From positions 82,287 through 146,286 of the forward strand of contig JASKKR010000002.1 in assembly GCA_030154085.1 (NCBI GenBank): a stretch of 64,000 bases of DNA, given 5' to 3'. Within the stretch, counting starts at the first letter, position 1; each line of letters opens with the position of its first letter. A model generated the notes under the pieces. That model saw only the letters and a list, made by a program, of their open reading frames with translations, had not been told where the DNA came from and did no database searches. Positions 28,601-36,907 of this stretch are shown piece by piece. The DNA is from Candidatus Cloacimonadota bacterium (GTDB lineage Bacteria; Cloacimonadota; Cloacimonadia; Cloacimonadales; Cloacimonadaceae). The translations under genes were made by a program, and so were the position numbers.

Positions 28601-31156
28601 ACCCAAACTGTCCACTACCGTGACCAAATCGTTATCGGTAAATAGCTCTCCTATGAGATCTTCTACTTCGCGCTCGCCGATATTAAGTAGAGTAAGATTC
28701 AGATTGGCTGTTTCACCTGGATCCAGAATCGAATCTTCTCCATCAACTATAGTGTGTGAGACATAACTCAGCTCTGCATCAGTCACAGAAAGGTAATCTG
28801 CTATCGTATATTGGTTGGACTCTGCATCAGTGAGATGCATTGTGAATCTTAGCAAACTATTGTTCGGGGTCTCAGCCGAGATCTGCATAATTACAGGATT
28901 TGTGCAAAAGCTATTTGCCCCTGCAGGAATATCAGCAAAATTCAGCAAGGAATCGACAATGGTCACATAAGGGCTATTTGAGGTAATGTGACCTGAGATG
29001 CCTTCGATCAGATCATCGGAAGTATTGCGCAAGGCAAATAGTACTTCCAGTGACTCTCCAGAATTTGCGATGCTGTTGTTATTGCCATCTGATAGGCCGT
29101 TCAGATCATCGTCTATCATGGGAGCAGAAGCAAGCAAGGAACCATCTTCCACCGTAATAGTCTGTTGTAAGGGTTTAAAATCATGCTTGGAAACGGTCAC
29201 TATAAGACTTGATGAAGTCACTTCCTCATTGAGGGGGAGATATATCATCCCGCTTTCATCACTATAGCCCCTACCTATTATGGTTCTAACAGAGTCCTGC
29301 ACTTTGGTGACAGTCACTGTAGCTTGTGAGACAGGGAAACCGTATTGATCGACCACCGTAAAATCCAAGCTATTTACCCCTGAGGGCACTGTTTCCGGTG
29401 CATCTATGCTAAAAGTTTTGGGGATGGTCACATAAATCTCCATGGTAGGGTCACCCATGAGGTTGCACCACTGGGTAAAATGGTGGTACATCTCGAGGTT
29501 ACTCACAGAGTATAGGCGATAGAAATTCAGCTTACTGAATAGTAAGGCTTCACCCATCGTCCTCATATCATCAATAAAAATCCCAGAATGTATGCCTCCG
29601 CATAAAGCATTATTTGGCATGGTAGCTGTCTCATTCCCCGACATCCCGATAGAGGTCACGGCGCCCTTGGGTTGAGCTGCTGTTCCTAAACGGATCAACT
29701 GCTCTGTAGTAGCCGTCATATCATAATCGCCAGTATTACAGGTTATAATTACAGAGTGAAAGAGTCTATTATTATATATGTTTGACTCAATGGGAGCCCA
29801 TCCGCTCATGCCGCCAAGCCCTCGGAAATTGAAAATGCCTATCCCTTGATTTATACCGTTGTTTATTTCATAAGGCGTGGGATGATCTTTAGTAATCATA
29901 TTATAGGAATAGTCTGGATTGATCAATTCACTGATTTCTTTGATATAGTAAGAGAGATTTACGATGGATACCCCGGAAACTGCAGTATCGGCAACAAGCA
30001 GCATATTGTTCAGATGATCTGCATTTTGTACATCAATATTTTTTTCATAAGCATAGACCTTAGAGAGTATTACATATAGCTGCATATAGTTTTCTGCAGA
30101 GATTCTTCCGATAAAAACATCTCCCAAGGGATCATTCCCAGCCAGCATTTGATAAGGATAATCTCCAAAACCATAGCTGTTAAACCACCCTGGAACGGCA
30201 AAGGCACCCGTAACATCTCCTATTATAACGAGGTAGTCAAAGCGAGTAGCAGGATTGTCATACAACCCCTGCAAATAGTTTTTGATATCGTTATTTGTAC
30301 TGCCAGTCTCAGCTGTACTTAGGACAGTGACATCTGCTCCTTTCTGTTTTTTCCAGAAGGCAAAGTCATCTATGAGTTGCAATAGGAATTGGTCAGAACT
30401 TGCTCCGTGTAGCATCAATATTTTGGGTGGCGCATCGGCAATTATCTCATCACGATAATCATCATAATTTAGAATTTGCGATTGATAGATTTGGTCAAAT
30501 GCAGATGATATGTGGAGAGGAGCTGAGAGAGGAGAAGAAAGTTCATTGATTCCGGGTTCATCGCTAAAATGCAGTCTCAGCGTCAGCTCATCATAAACCA
30601 CCATATCTTTTGCGGTCGCATCCCAGACAAAGGGCTCAATCTGTAAGTTTATGATGCGGAAATCCCGCAGGATCTGAGGATCGCTAATTTGCAATACCTT
30701 GGTATCGACGCTTTTGCTGCCGCTATAGTAATCTGTATTGATGATAAAATCATCGCTTTTGGTTTGCTCTTTTTGCACTGGGAAGGGGGTGATATTGTTT
30801 AAAACTCTGGTCTGAGAATCTAATAATTCAGCATAGACACTGCCATGTTCTGGGATAGCAATTATCGTAGATAAAGTGGGTAATTCCGGCATACCTTCTT
30901 CGGTTAGATAAGCAGCATTATCCATGAGGATTTTATGGTAAGAATTGCCCATCTGCTGTTCTTGCTTAATCTCAAAAGCTGGAATGGTAAATTCAATATC
31001 CATATAATTTGTAGATCTTGAAGTAATGGAAAAAGCGGTTCTCTGGTTTGCAGTCTCTGCCAGTAAGGAGGTGCTTATTAGCAACAGAATAAGGAAAATT
31101 AAGCTTATTAAACTCCCCTTTCTCACATCTATATTCTTGTGCAAATGTCTTTTCAT
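25664..31156 (-). CDS. Giant C25-peptidase-like surface protein lacking the catalytic His
   Basis: 1830 residues with a signal segment (~15-33), a pro-region and a gingipain-type C25 fold (~243-600): KILMLHG, YLVIIGDVTG and GDVFIGRIS are clear. The catalytic Cys is kept (C473, IITCNTGDY), but at the usual His position (GHGS-like motif) the sequence reads FRGLGGMSGW, with Leu447. Peptidase activity is therefore doubtful. Later parts: Ig/CARDB-like repeats (~600-960), a jelly-roll domain shared with two neighbours (~965-1125), more CARDB-like domains, a MAM-like domain (~1385-1540), a carboxypeptidase-regulatory-like fold (~1552-1622), FN3 (~1640-1732) and a FlgD-like sorting domain (~1752-1830, ending RKMLLLK). 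A GGAG lies upstream of the ATG. Confidence 0.88.
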   Translation of the reverse strand: MKRHLHKNIDVRKGSLISLIFLILLLISTSLLAETANQRTAFSITSRSTNYMDIEFTIPAFEIKQEQQMGNSYHKILMDNAAYLTEEGMPELPTLSTIIAIPEHGSVYAELLDSQTRVLNNITPFPVQKEQTKSDDFIINTDYYSGSKSVDTKVLQISDPQILRDFRIINLQIEPFVWDATAKDMVVYDELTLRLHFSDEPGINELSSPLSAPLHISSAFDQIYQSQILNYDDYRDEIIADAPPKILMLHGASSDQFLLQLIDDFAFWKKQKGADVTVLSTAETGSTNNDIKNYLQGLYDNPATRFDYLVIIGDVTGAFAVPGWFNSYGFGDYPYQMLAGNDPLGDVFIGRISAENYMQLYVILSKVYAYEKNIDVQNADHLNNMLLVADTAVSGVSIVNLSYYIKEISELINPDYSYNMITKDHPTPYEINNGINQGIGIFNFRGLGGMSGWAPIESNIYNNRLFHSVIITCNTGDYDMTATTEQLIRLGTAAQPKGAVTSIGMSGNETATMPNNALCGGIHSGIFIDDMRTMGEALLFSKLNFYRLYSVSNLEMYHHFTQWCNLMGDPTMEIYVTIPKTFSIDAPETVPSGVNSLDFTVVDQYGFPVSQATVTVTKVQDSVRTIIGRGYSDESGMIYLPLNEEVTSSSLIVTVSKHDFKPLQQTITVEDGSLLASAPMIDDDLNGLSDGNNNSIANSGESLEVLFALRNTSDDLIEGISGHITSNSPYVTIVDSLLNFADIPAGANSFCTNPVIMQISAETPNNSLLRFTMHLTDAESNQYTIADYLSVTDAELSYVSHTIVDGEDSILDPGETANLNLTLLNIGEREVEDLIGELFTDNDLVTVVDSLGSFGSINIDAEGNTTADNFILQGRDELLPGMIIPMRLKLSNPSGFLQWLPFSITIGTVTVNDPLGPDRYGYVIYDDGDTGYDECPVYDWIEIAPAAGGDGVLLNINDPEIPTEGDGTEATSLAWVDLPFTFGFYGQAYQNITINSNGTVTFGHTDNHEFRNYKIPGPMGPAPMVAAFWDDLATSPNSQVCTLFDEENHTFIIEWYNMMNGYDNSYLETFQVILYDPAYYPTSFGDGAIKIQYKIFNNVNSGATYQNHGSFCTIGIESEDHHDGLEYTFMNTYPTAASPLGHERAIYITKRPEFYYNPTLVIGDIMLNDSNNIAEPGERIELGVHLENLGDLPAQDIQATLRIQDPYVTMINSSSTYHPIYGHSDGVNLDPFIFTISSSCPIDHEINLTLDVTGRNRSWTHDFALRVKQPGLIYDSFYLNDAAGNGNGVVDPGESFTLILNVANHSEVAALDLIGELTSTDANITINNPLITIPVLEANKSTQFIFDASLSSSAQIYNSIPLEFSLSSSNAPSFNTEISLGCGSMGMFSDLEESDGGLESINGWQWGSSSYINAHSGSRVWGTALNGDYANGANYILISDPIFIGTGASLTFWHQLFCQENFDGGNVSISTNDGASWNLIYPSSGSPYSGTIYSINEPGFASDIANWTEVSFDLSDFANNEIRIRWHFTSDGVTTNLGWYIDDIFVTGYTTMAGHIGGNVSLSDGGDPSLATISVDLENTTVITNPDSLGAYDIYLPIGNYSLTAAMPYHVSQNSPEFVIDEETYDFVYDFDLIGLAAVSAFSIDHEEYEHSATLLWEPPIDPAFPVLAYKVYRKTGPGVVEEIAELIGTTLTEDELPNGNYYYHVRPLYEVGEGAPSDTLELLITDQPTSDEDQISTLVNVLYPNSPNPFNPSTTISFDLVKPSHAQLKIYNLKGQLINTLIDQDMAVGRHRLVWDGRDSNHRPVASGVYLYRLTTEDFVKTRKMLLLK

Positions 31157-31228
31157 TTTTTATAATTCTCCATATTAGATAGTTGCGGTCGTTCTAATTA
31201 GATGGCAAGACAGACTAAGATAGCATTA

Positions 31229-31274
31229 CAAACCGGAATGACTAGAGCTGATCCGCTCCGGTCATTCCAGTTTG
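31229..31274. repeat. Long inverted repeat between two cargo genes
   Basis: CAAAC-C-GGAATGAC (31229-31242) pairs with GTCATTCC-A-GTTTG (31261-31274), 13 of 14 positions, with an 18-base loop. It lies 73 bases upstream of the 1830-residue gene and 157 bases past the stop of the 1595-residue gene, so it could be that gene's terminator or an RNA-stabilising hairpin. The flanking 31275-31430 shows nothing else. Confidence 0.6.
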
Positions 31275-31430
31275 CTTGTAGATCTTGATCTAAAGCCAAA
31301 GGGTCAATAAAGCCCTCGGTCATTACTGATATACTTATCATCACTATTTCATGATCGAGCAAGGATGATGTCTATATTCTATATGTTGAGCAAGACTTTT
31401 TTATCATCATTGCTTTATTTATCCACCATG

Positions 31431-34400
31431 CTATTTGAGTAGCGTCATGCGTCTGATTTCCTGATAGTTATTGGTCTTTAATATATATTGATATATCCCG
31501 TTTGCTACTATTTTGCCATTGTTATCTTTTCCATCCCATTGAACTGTGTAATGTCCGCTGTTCTTTACTTCATTGACCAAGCTACGTATCACTTGACCTT
31601 TAACATTATAGACTACCAAAGATACTTTCGTAGGCTCTTTTATGTCATAACTGATAGTAGTTAACGGATTGAAGGGATTGGGGTAGTTTCCATTTAGCTT
31701 CGTAGTCAATACTTGAACGTTGTCTTCAATGGCTACAGGAAGAATAGAGAAATCTAACCGAGTAGTCTCCCCCGATGTTATAACTATATCCTCTACTGTC
31801 TGTTCAAAATAATCTTCATGTCTACAAGTAACGCTATAGCTACCAGGAGACAGATTCAAGACGTAACTTCCATCTGCCACAGTGAAGGTGCTATCCGTAC
31901 CAGCTATAATGGTTGCTCCCATGACGGGTTGTAAGAGGTTGTTTCTAACTACTCCCAAAAGTGTGCCAGTATTGCTTATCGGAATTAGCGTGAAATCCAC
32001 CGAAGTGTTTTCCCCGACTATTACTTCAACATTATATTGGGTATTATTGTAATAGCCTGTCAAGCTGCATACAACGTTATAGATCCCAGAGGGTAAATGT
32101 AGAGTATAGCTGCCATCTGATTGTGTTGTGACAGATTGCGATCCCGCTGTGACGGTAGCTCCCATAAGAGGATCCATTTCTTCGTTATATACAAATCCCG
32201 AAATCACCCCTGTAGTCCGCAGGCTGTTCGAAAAAGCAGCATCCGATATTAAACCATTGGTATAAACACTTTTTACTGCCCATTTGAAGCTATCGTCTGG
32301 TAGGGTAGACCACTGAGTATCCGTATATCTTACAGCGGTAATTGGTTCAGGAGTAAGGATTGTCCATAGCGATTCTTCTGTTTCTTGACCTTGTATCAGT
32401 CTCCACACTTTATAACCAACCAAAACCCGCTCTGTATTGTTGGGATTCGGAGATGACCATACAACTTCTACATCTGCATAGTTATGAATCGGAGCAGCTG
32501 ATACGTTTTGCGGCATATAAGTATTCTCATTGAGGATGATGTCATCAAGCACTATATCTGATTCAGCTATCTCCACTGTTCCAGTCTGAGTCTGATAACC
32601 CTCGGCTTCTGCTGTATATTCATAGCTAGAGTTAGCATAGACCCCACTGATCGTGAAATTACCATCAGCATCCGTCACTGCCTGGTAGTCTTCATAACCG
32701 GTAAGAGATATCGTGGCAGAGGGCAAGCCCTGCTCAGTGTTGTCACTTCCGTATATAGTTCCGGTGACGGTCACTGTGCTTCTTGGAGTCAAATAGAAAT
32801 CCAAGACAGTCGTTTCTTCGGATTCAATGGTTACATATTGAGTTTGATCATTGTATCCCTGAGCAGTTGCTGTGACAGCGTAGTCACTGGCGAAGATATT
32901 TGGGAACGAATAGTGTCCCGAGGCATTAGTAACCGTTTGAGGTCCGTTTTGAATTCGTACAGTAGCATTAAATAAGGGCGCATTATTTTCATCATATACC
33001 ACCCCTTCCAGATTCCCAGCAGTCCCGGGTGTAATATAGAAGCCCGTTTTAGGATATACGGGGACATAAGACCCCGCAGGTGGATTATTAGGATTCAGCA
33101 TTCCCGAACCAGCCGCTATCCGCGAGCGACTTGATGTATGATACTGGCTCAAGAAGTTTTCCCAAGTACCATAAGACTGGGTATCCATAGGACGCTGCAC
33201 GAGAATGGCAAGATTATAACCAGGCACTAATGTAAAGGGCTCTTGCAACACTATCGAGATTGTGTTTGAACCTGAGGGATAATCCACATTCCCGTCAAAG
33301 ACCAAACGCATTTGACTGGCTGGAATCCAACCTTCACTGAGATCATTCAGATCTGTTAGGCCTAACCAGATTTTGGTGGGCTTATCCAATATGTCATCGG
33401 AAAAGAAGTTATAGAATTCCACCATAGAGATGAGCCCCGCATAACCCAGCTCATCCTGGGTATATATGTTTTCGTATAAACTGTTTAACTCGGTCATGTC
33501 TACAGGGACTTGGTTAGTAAATTCATCCCCTTCGCCTATCACCACCAAAGTGGTTTCTGAGGGTTGAACTGTGATATTTAAGTTCCCGGTTTGATTATTA
33601 CCCATCACTTCGTCATTGTCTAATACCACCTTTGCAAATAGGTATGTATTTTCAATCTGTGTGGGTTCCCACATGATTGTTACGGTAGTCTGGCTATTAC
33701 CCGGGAGATTTGGTCCAGGAATGGATGCCAATTCTATATTCCCTTGCTTGTATAGCTTGACCTGATAATTGCTTTGATCGTTCAAACCGTAATTGAAGAC
33801 ATCAATGTAATAATTGTATGTATTCCCTACATTCAAAGTAGTATTACCAGAAATGCTTAGTGCTGCCAAGTCGTTATTCGGCAAAGAATTAATCATCACA
33901 TTATCAATGTAAATACTACGGTTATTCCCACCCTGTGCATGTTTGAAAGCTACATATTGTCCAGTTCCGGTATAACCCCGCAAATCTACACTATATTCTT
34001 GCCAATCAGAAGAAAGGGGAATGCTCTGAAGTGCAGTGAAACTGGTCGGATCATGAGGGTCACTCATAACACCCGCAATCAATGAAAATGCTGAAGCTCC
34101 CTTTGCTTTAAAGACAAGCTTCATAGTAGTGATCGACATATCTGCACTCATCGGGGGAGCGATCAAGAAAGGTCCAAGCGTACTATTGGAATTATTCATC
34201 ATTACACTATTAGGTGCACTGTATGAAGTATTGGATACCGTGCTCACGCTTCCGGTTCCACTGATTATTTTCCTCCAACCGACGGGAAGATTGGGCACAA
34301 CCACTGTATCAAAATTCTGGATATAGGGTAAGGAAGTTATAGTAGGATCGATACACCTACCACTGAGATTCACAGTATGCGTAAGCCTATTCAAATCGTC

Positions 34401-36218
34401 AGTAATATTTATCGTGGCAGTATGCATTCCAGCAGAAGTAGGTAGATATTGGACTATAAATGTCGAGCTTTGACCACTAGCTAAAGCAATTGGCAAAGTA
34501 GGAAGAGACTGTAACTCAAAATAGGGACTGCCGGTTAGCTCAATGCTGTTGATATTCAAAATGCCACCGCCGGAATTGAATACAGAAAACTCCTGCGTAG
34601 CGCTATCATTTATTAACATCTGTCCAAAATTGTGAGCAAGTGGATCTATGCCAAACATAGGTTCGTTTGTTGTCGATTCCATATAAAAAGTAGTTTTGGG
34701 GAATTGTCCACTTACGCTGCCCACTGTTCCCATATTATTGGGATCGTAGGAACTGGCATCAGAATATGCCACCCGAGATCGGTTTGAACCTACAGTCTGA
34801 CATAGGAATTTATTATTAACTCCGTAATAGTCCGTATCCATTGGACGGTTTACCAGCATGACCAGATTCCCGCCAGTATAGTTAAATGGAGTGCTTGTAT
34901 TAAAATTGATATTAATGGAGTGTTGTCCTGCTGGATAAATAATATCACCATCAAATACCAGCACCATCTGATAAGCTGGGATCCATCCGCCTGCTAGGCT
35001 CGTCTGGGTTGTTGTGCCAAGCCAAATTTTGGTGCGTATATTCGGACATGTATCTACAAAATCGTTGTAAAACGTAACGCCTGTAATGGTCCCGCTATAG
35101 GTGATTTCACTGGCAGGGAAGATGGTCTCAAACATACTGTTTCGGTATGATACATCAATCGGTTTGCGTGCTAATTCCGATCCATCTCCAATGGTCACTG
35201 CCGTTACTCCTGCGGGCTGAACGGTGATGCTTAAAGATTCGCTGATATCGTTGGAAACGTCCTCATCTCCTGCCAATGTCACTCTTCCAAATATCTCCAT
35301 AGGACCAGGAGTGGTCGGAGTCCAGGGGACGGATACGTCGATGGTAGATTGAGGAGCAATCTCTGGTCCCGCCACAGAAGCAAGCTCATTAGGACCAACC
35401 AAGATGCTTACAGTGTAGTTTGTTTGTGGCTCTGTACCGTTATTACGAACTGATACCAAATAGTTATAGCTTACGTCCGCAGTAGGAGTCAGATTCCCAG
35501 AAATCGAAACAGCAGCCAAATCATGCTCAGGTAAATCGGGGGCACTGAAAATATACTTGGTATTAGCGCCAGGCCATGCGTTGACAGTGGAATTTTCTAC
35601 CGTATACGATGCACTTGCAGGATTACCCGGAGTTACACTACAAAAGTTATTGAATCCTCCTGGTTGCATATTGATACCAATTGATGCACTGGCATTTATT
35701 GGCATACCCACGCCAGGACCATAAATAAATTCGATCGTGCTGTCTTCGTATAGCTTGACTTGATAACTAAAACTTGTTACAGAATTGGTCGGCCATTTGA
35801 CACCAGTCCATTGAACTGTGAAGACCCGGTTTGGTGCCGTACCTTCCAAAAGATATTGTGCTGAACCTTGCAAATAAGTATCATCCCAAAGTGGAGCTAA
35901 TACTGGGCATATGGTTGAACCTAAGTTGTTATTTGCTGATGAACCAGGTTCTGTGCCTAGTGTCATGTAACCATTGGAACTGATTTTGATTTGTGTATAA
36001 CTATTTAAACCATAATTAAAAGCAAAGCCTATGTTAACAGGATTTGAAATAACGTTATCGCCTATAGCAGTTGGCACTGCGGTACCAGTAATCGCCGAAT
36101 AGTTCTCTTGAGCGCTAGAGAATTCATAGTAATTGCTAAGTTGAGCAGGTAAGAGAGCTGCTGCCATCAGCAAGATAGTCATTAGTAATGTCACTTTGGA
36201 CAAAATTACTTTTTTCAC
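31431..36218 (-). CDS. Giant multi-domain secreted protein with CARDB, regulatory-like and sorting domains
   Basis: 1595 residues with no recognisable enzyme. The start is GTG with an ideal AAGGAGG. Order: signal peptide (~1-26); jelly-roll domain (~30-230; TQIKISSNGYMTLG, CPVLAPLWDD) like the one in the beta-helix protein; CARDB-like domain (HDLAAVSISGN, ~235-325); a choice-of-anchor-like domain; a HYDIN/DUF1573-like domain (~530-620); a MAM-like domain (~640-770); a second CARDB plus choice-of-anchor pair that repeats the first (ETTLVVIGEGDEF echoes GVTAVTIGDGSEL); four carboxypeptidase-regulatory-like beta sandwiches with one FN3 among them (~1110-1500); and a FlgD-Ig sorting domain (~1517-1595, RRMTLLK). 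Probably an adhesin or surface-layer-type protein exported by a T9SS. Confidence 0.85.
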   Translation of the reverse strand: MKKVILSKVTLLMTILLMAAALLPAQLSNYYEFSSAQENYSAITGTAVPTAIGDNVISNPVNIGFAFNYGLNSYTQIKISSNGYMTLGTEPGSSANNNLGSTICPVLAPLWDDTYLQGSAQYLLEGTAPNRVFTVQWTGVKWPTNSVTSFSYQVKLYEDSTIEFIYGPGVGMPINASASIGINMQPGGFNNFCSVTPGNPASASYTVENSTVNAWPGANTKYIFSAPDLPEHDLAAVSISGNLTPTADVSYNYLVSVRNNGTEPQTNYTVSILVGPNELASVAGPEIAPQSTIDVSVPWTPTTPGPMEIFGRVTLAGDEDVSNDISESLSITVQPAGVTAVTIGDGSELARKPIDVSYRNSMFETIFPASEITYSGTITGVTFYNDFVDTCPNIRTKIWLGTTTQTSLAGGWIPAYQMVLVFDGDIIYPAGQHSININFNTSTPFNYTGGNLVMLVNRPMDTDYYGVNNKFLCQTVGSNRSRVAYSDASSYDPNNMGTVGSVSGQFPKTTFYMESTTNEPMFGIDPLAHNFGQMLINDSATQEFSVFNSGGGILNINSIELTGSPYFELQSLPTLPIALASGQSSTFIVQYLPTSAGMHTATINITDDLNRLTHTVNLSGRCIDPTITSLPYIQNFDTVVVPNLPVGWRKIISGTGSVSTVSNTSYSAPNSVMMNNSNSTLGPFLIAPPMSADMSITTMKLVFKAKGASAFSLIAGVMSDPHDPTSFTALQSIPLSSDWQEYSVDLRGYTGTGQYVAFKHAQGGNNRSIYIDNVMINSLPNNDLAALSISGNTTLNVGNTYNYYIDVFNYGLNDQSNYQVKLYKQGNIELASIPGPNLPGNSQTTVTIMWEPTQIENTYLFAKVVLDNDEVMGNNQTGNLNITVQPSETTLVVIGEGDEFTNQVPVDMTELNSLYENIYTQDELGYAGLISMVEFYNFFSDDILDKPTKIWLGLTDLNDLSEGWIPASQMRLVFDGNVDYPSGSNTISIVLQEPFTLVPGYNLAILVQRPMDTQSYGTWENFLSQYHTSSRSRIAAGSGMLNPNNPPAGSYVPVYPKTGFYITPGTAGNLEGVVYDENNAPLFNATVRIQNGPQTVTNASGHYSFPNIFASDYAVTATAQGYNDQTQYVTIESEETTVLDFYLTPRSTVTVTGTIYGSDNTEQGLPSATISLTGYEDYQAVTDADGNFTISGVYANSSYEYTAEAEGYQTQTGTVEIAESDIVLDDIILNENTYMPQNVSAAPIHNYADVEVVWSSPNPNNTERVLVGYKVWRLIQGQETEESLWTILTPEPITAVRYTDTQWSTLPDDSFKWAVKSVYTNGLISDAAFSNSLRTTGVISGFVYNEEMDPLMGATVTAGSQSVTTQSDGSYTLHLPSGIYNVVCSLTGYYNNTQYNVEVIVGENTSVDFTLIPISNTGTLLGVVRNNLLQPVMGATIIAGTDSTFTVADGSYVLNLSPGSYSVTCRHEDYFEQTVEDIVITSGETTRLDFSILPVAIEDNVQVLTTKLNGNYPNPFNPLTTISYDIKEPTKVSLVVYNVKGQVIRSLVNEVKNSGHYTVQWDGKDNNGKIVANGIYQYILKTNNYQEIRRMTLLK

Positions 36219-36391
36219 ACTTCCTCCTTAGATCCGGTGTAAATCAAGACATTGCCGTATTATGTTAGGTGGCTTAATTTCATTTACTTCTCAAAAAAGT
36301 ATTTTTTGTAAATAAGTCACGCCATTTCAGCAGCATTGAGTTTTTTACAAAGCTCAATACAGATATAAAAGATCAAATTAATTGAGAATAC

Positions 36392-36420
36392 CTTGTAATC
36401 GAATTCATAAAACTTGTCAA
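36392..36420 (-). promoter_or_regulatory. Candidate promoter of the 1595-residue gene
   Basis: On the minus strand TTGACA (36420-36415) is followed by a 17-base spacer and TACAAG (36397-36392). The -35 is perfect and the -10 matches four of six. It would give a leader of about 165 bases before the GTG at 36218. Confidence 0.4.
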
Positions 36421-36907
36421 GAATTATTATCGCTCAGATCTCCTCATCTTTTATTTTAAGGCTACTGTCAAATTATCAAGGCTCTAAGCTTGCTATGGAT
36501 CCTCACTGATAACTTCAAATTTCATCGCCAAGACTTCAAATGTCCAAGTTCAACTGATGATGAGCCAGATGAGTTGATTGTTCGAAATATGCTAACTTCT
36601 TTCGGATCATTTTTTGAGTATATAGCATTGAATTCGGCAAAACCATAGGGAATGTCAAGTGAGAGCAATTTGAAGTTTTTAGTGAAGGTTTAATTCAAAA
36701 AGCTCAACCATCTCAAGCTGCTTCCTTTATGCGTTATCCGTTATCTTTAAGCACCGACGGCGCAAAACCTTCTAAACCTTCTAAACCTTCTAAACCTTCT
36801 AAATCCTCTCAACCCAATTCTCAATTTTCCCCCAAGTTCCAGCGGGACGTCATTTGAGATAGCATCCCGCAAGACGCCACCCACTTTCCCCGAGTGCCAT
36901 CGTTACT
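36421..36907. other. Gene-free stretch with 9-bp tandem repeat
   Basis: No gene seen. It contains four perfect tandem copies of CCTTCTAAA at 36768-36803 and an inverted repeat GCGGGA (36842-36847) / TCCCGC (36865-36870) just past the copB stop. The latter has no T run, so it is only a weak terminator candidate. Confidence 0.6.
36768..36803. repeat. Tandem repeat, four units of CCTTCTAAA
   Basis: Four exact 9-bp units follow one another, then decay (TCCTCTCAA). They lie 105 bases downstream of the copB stop. Confidence 0.9.
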
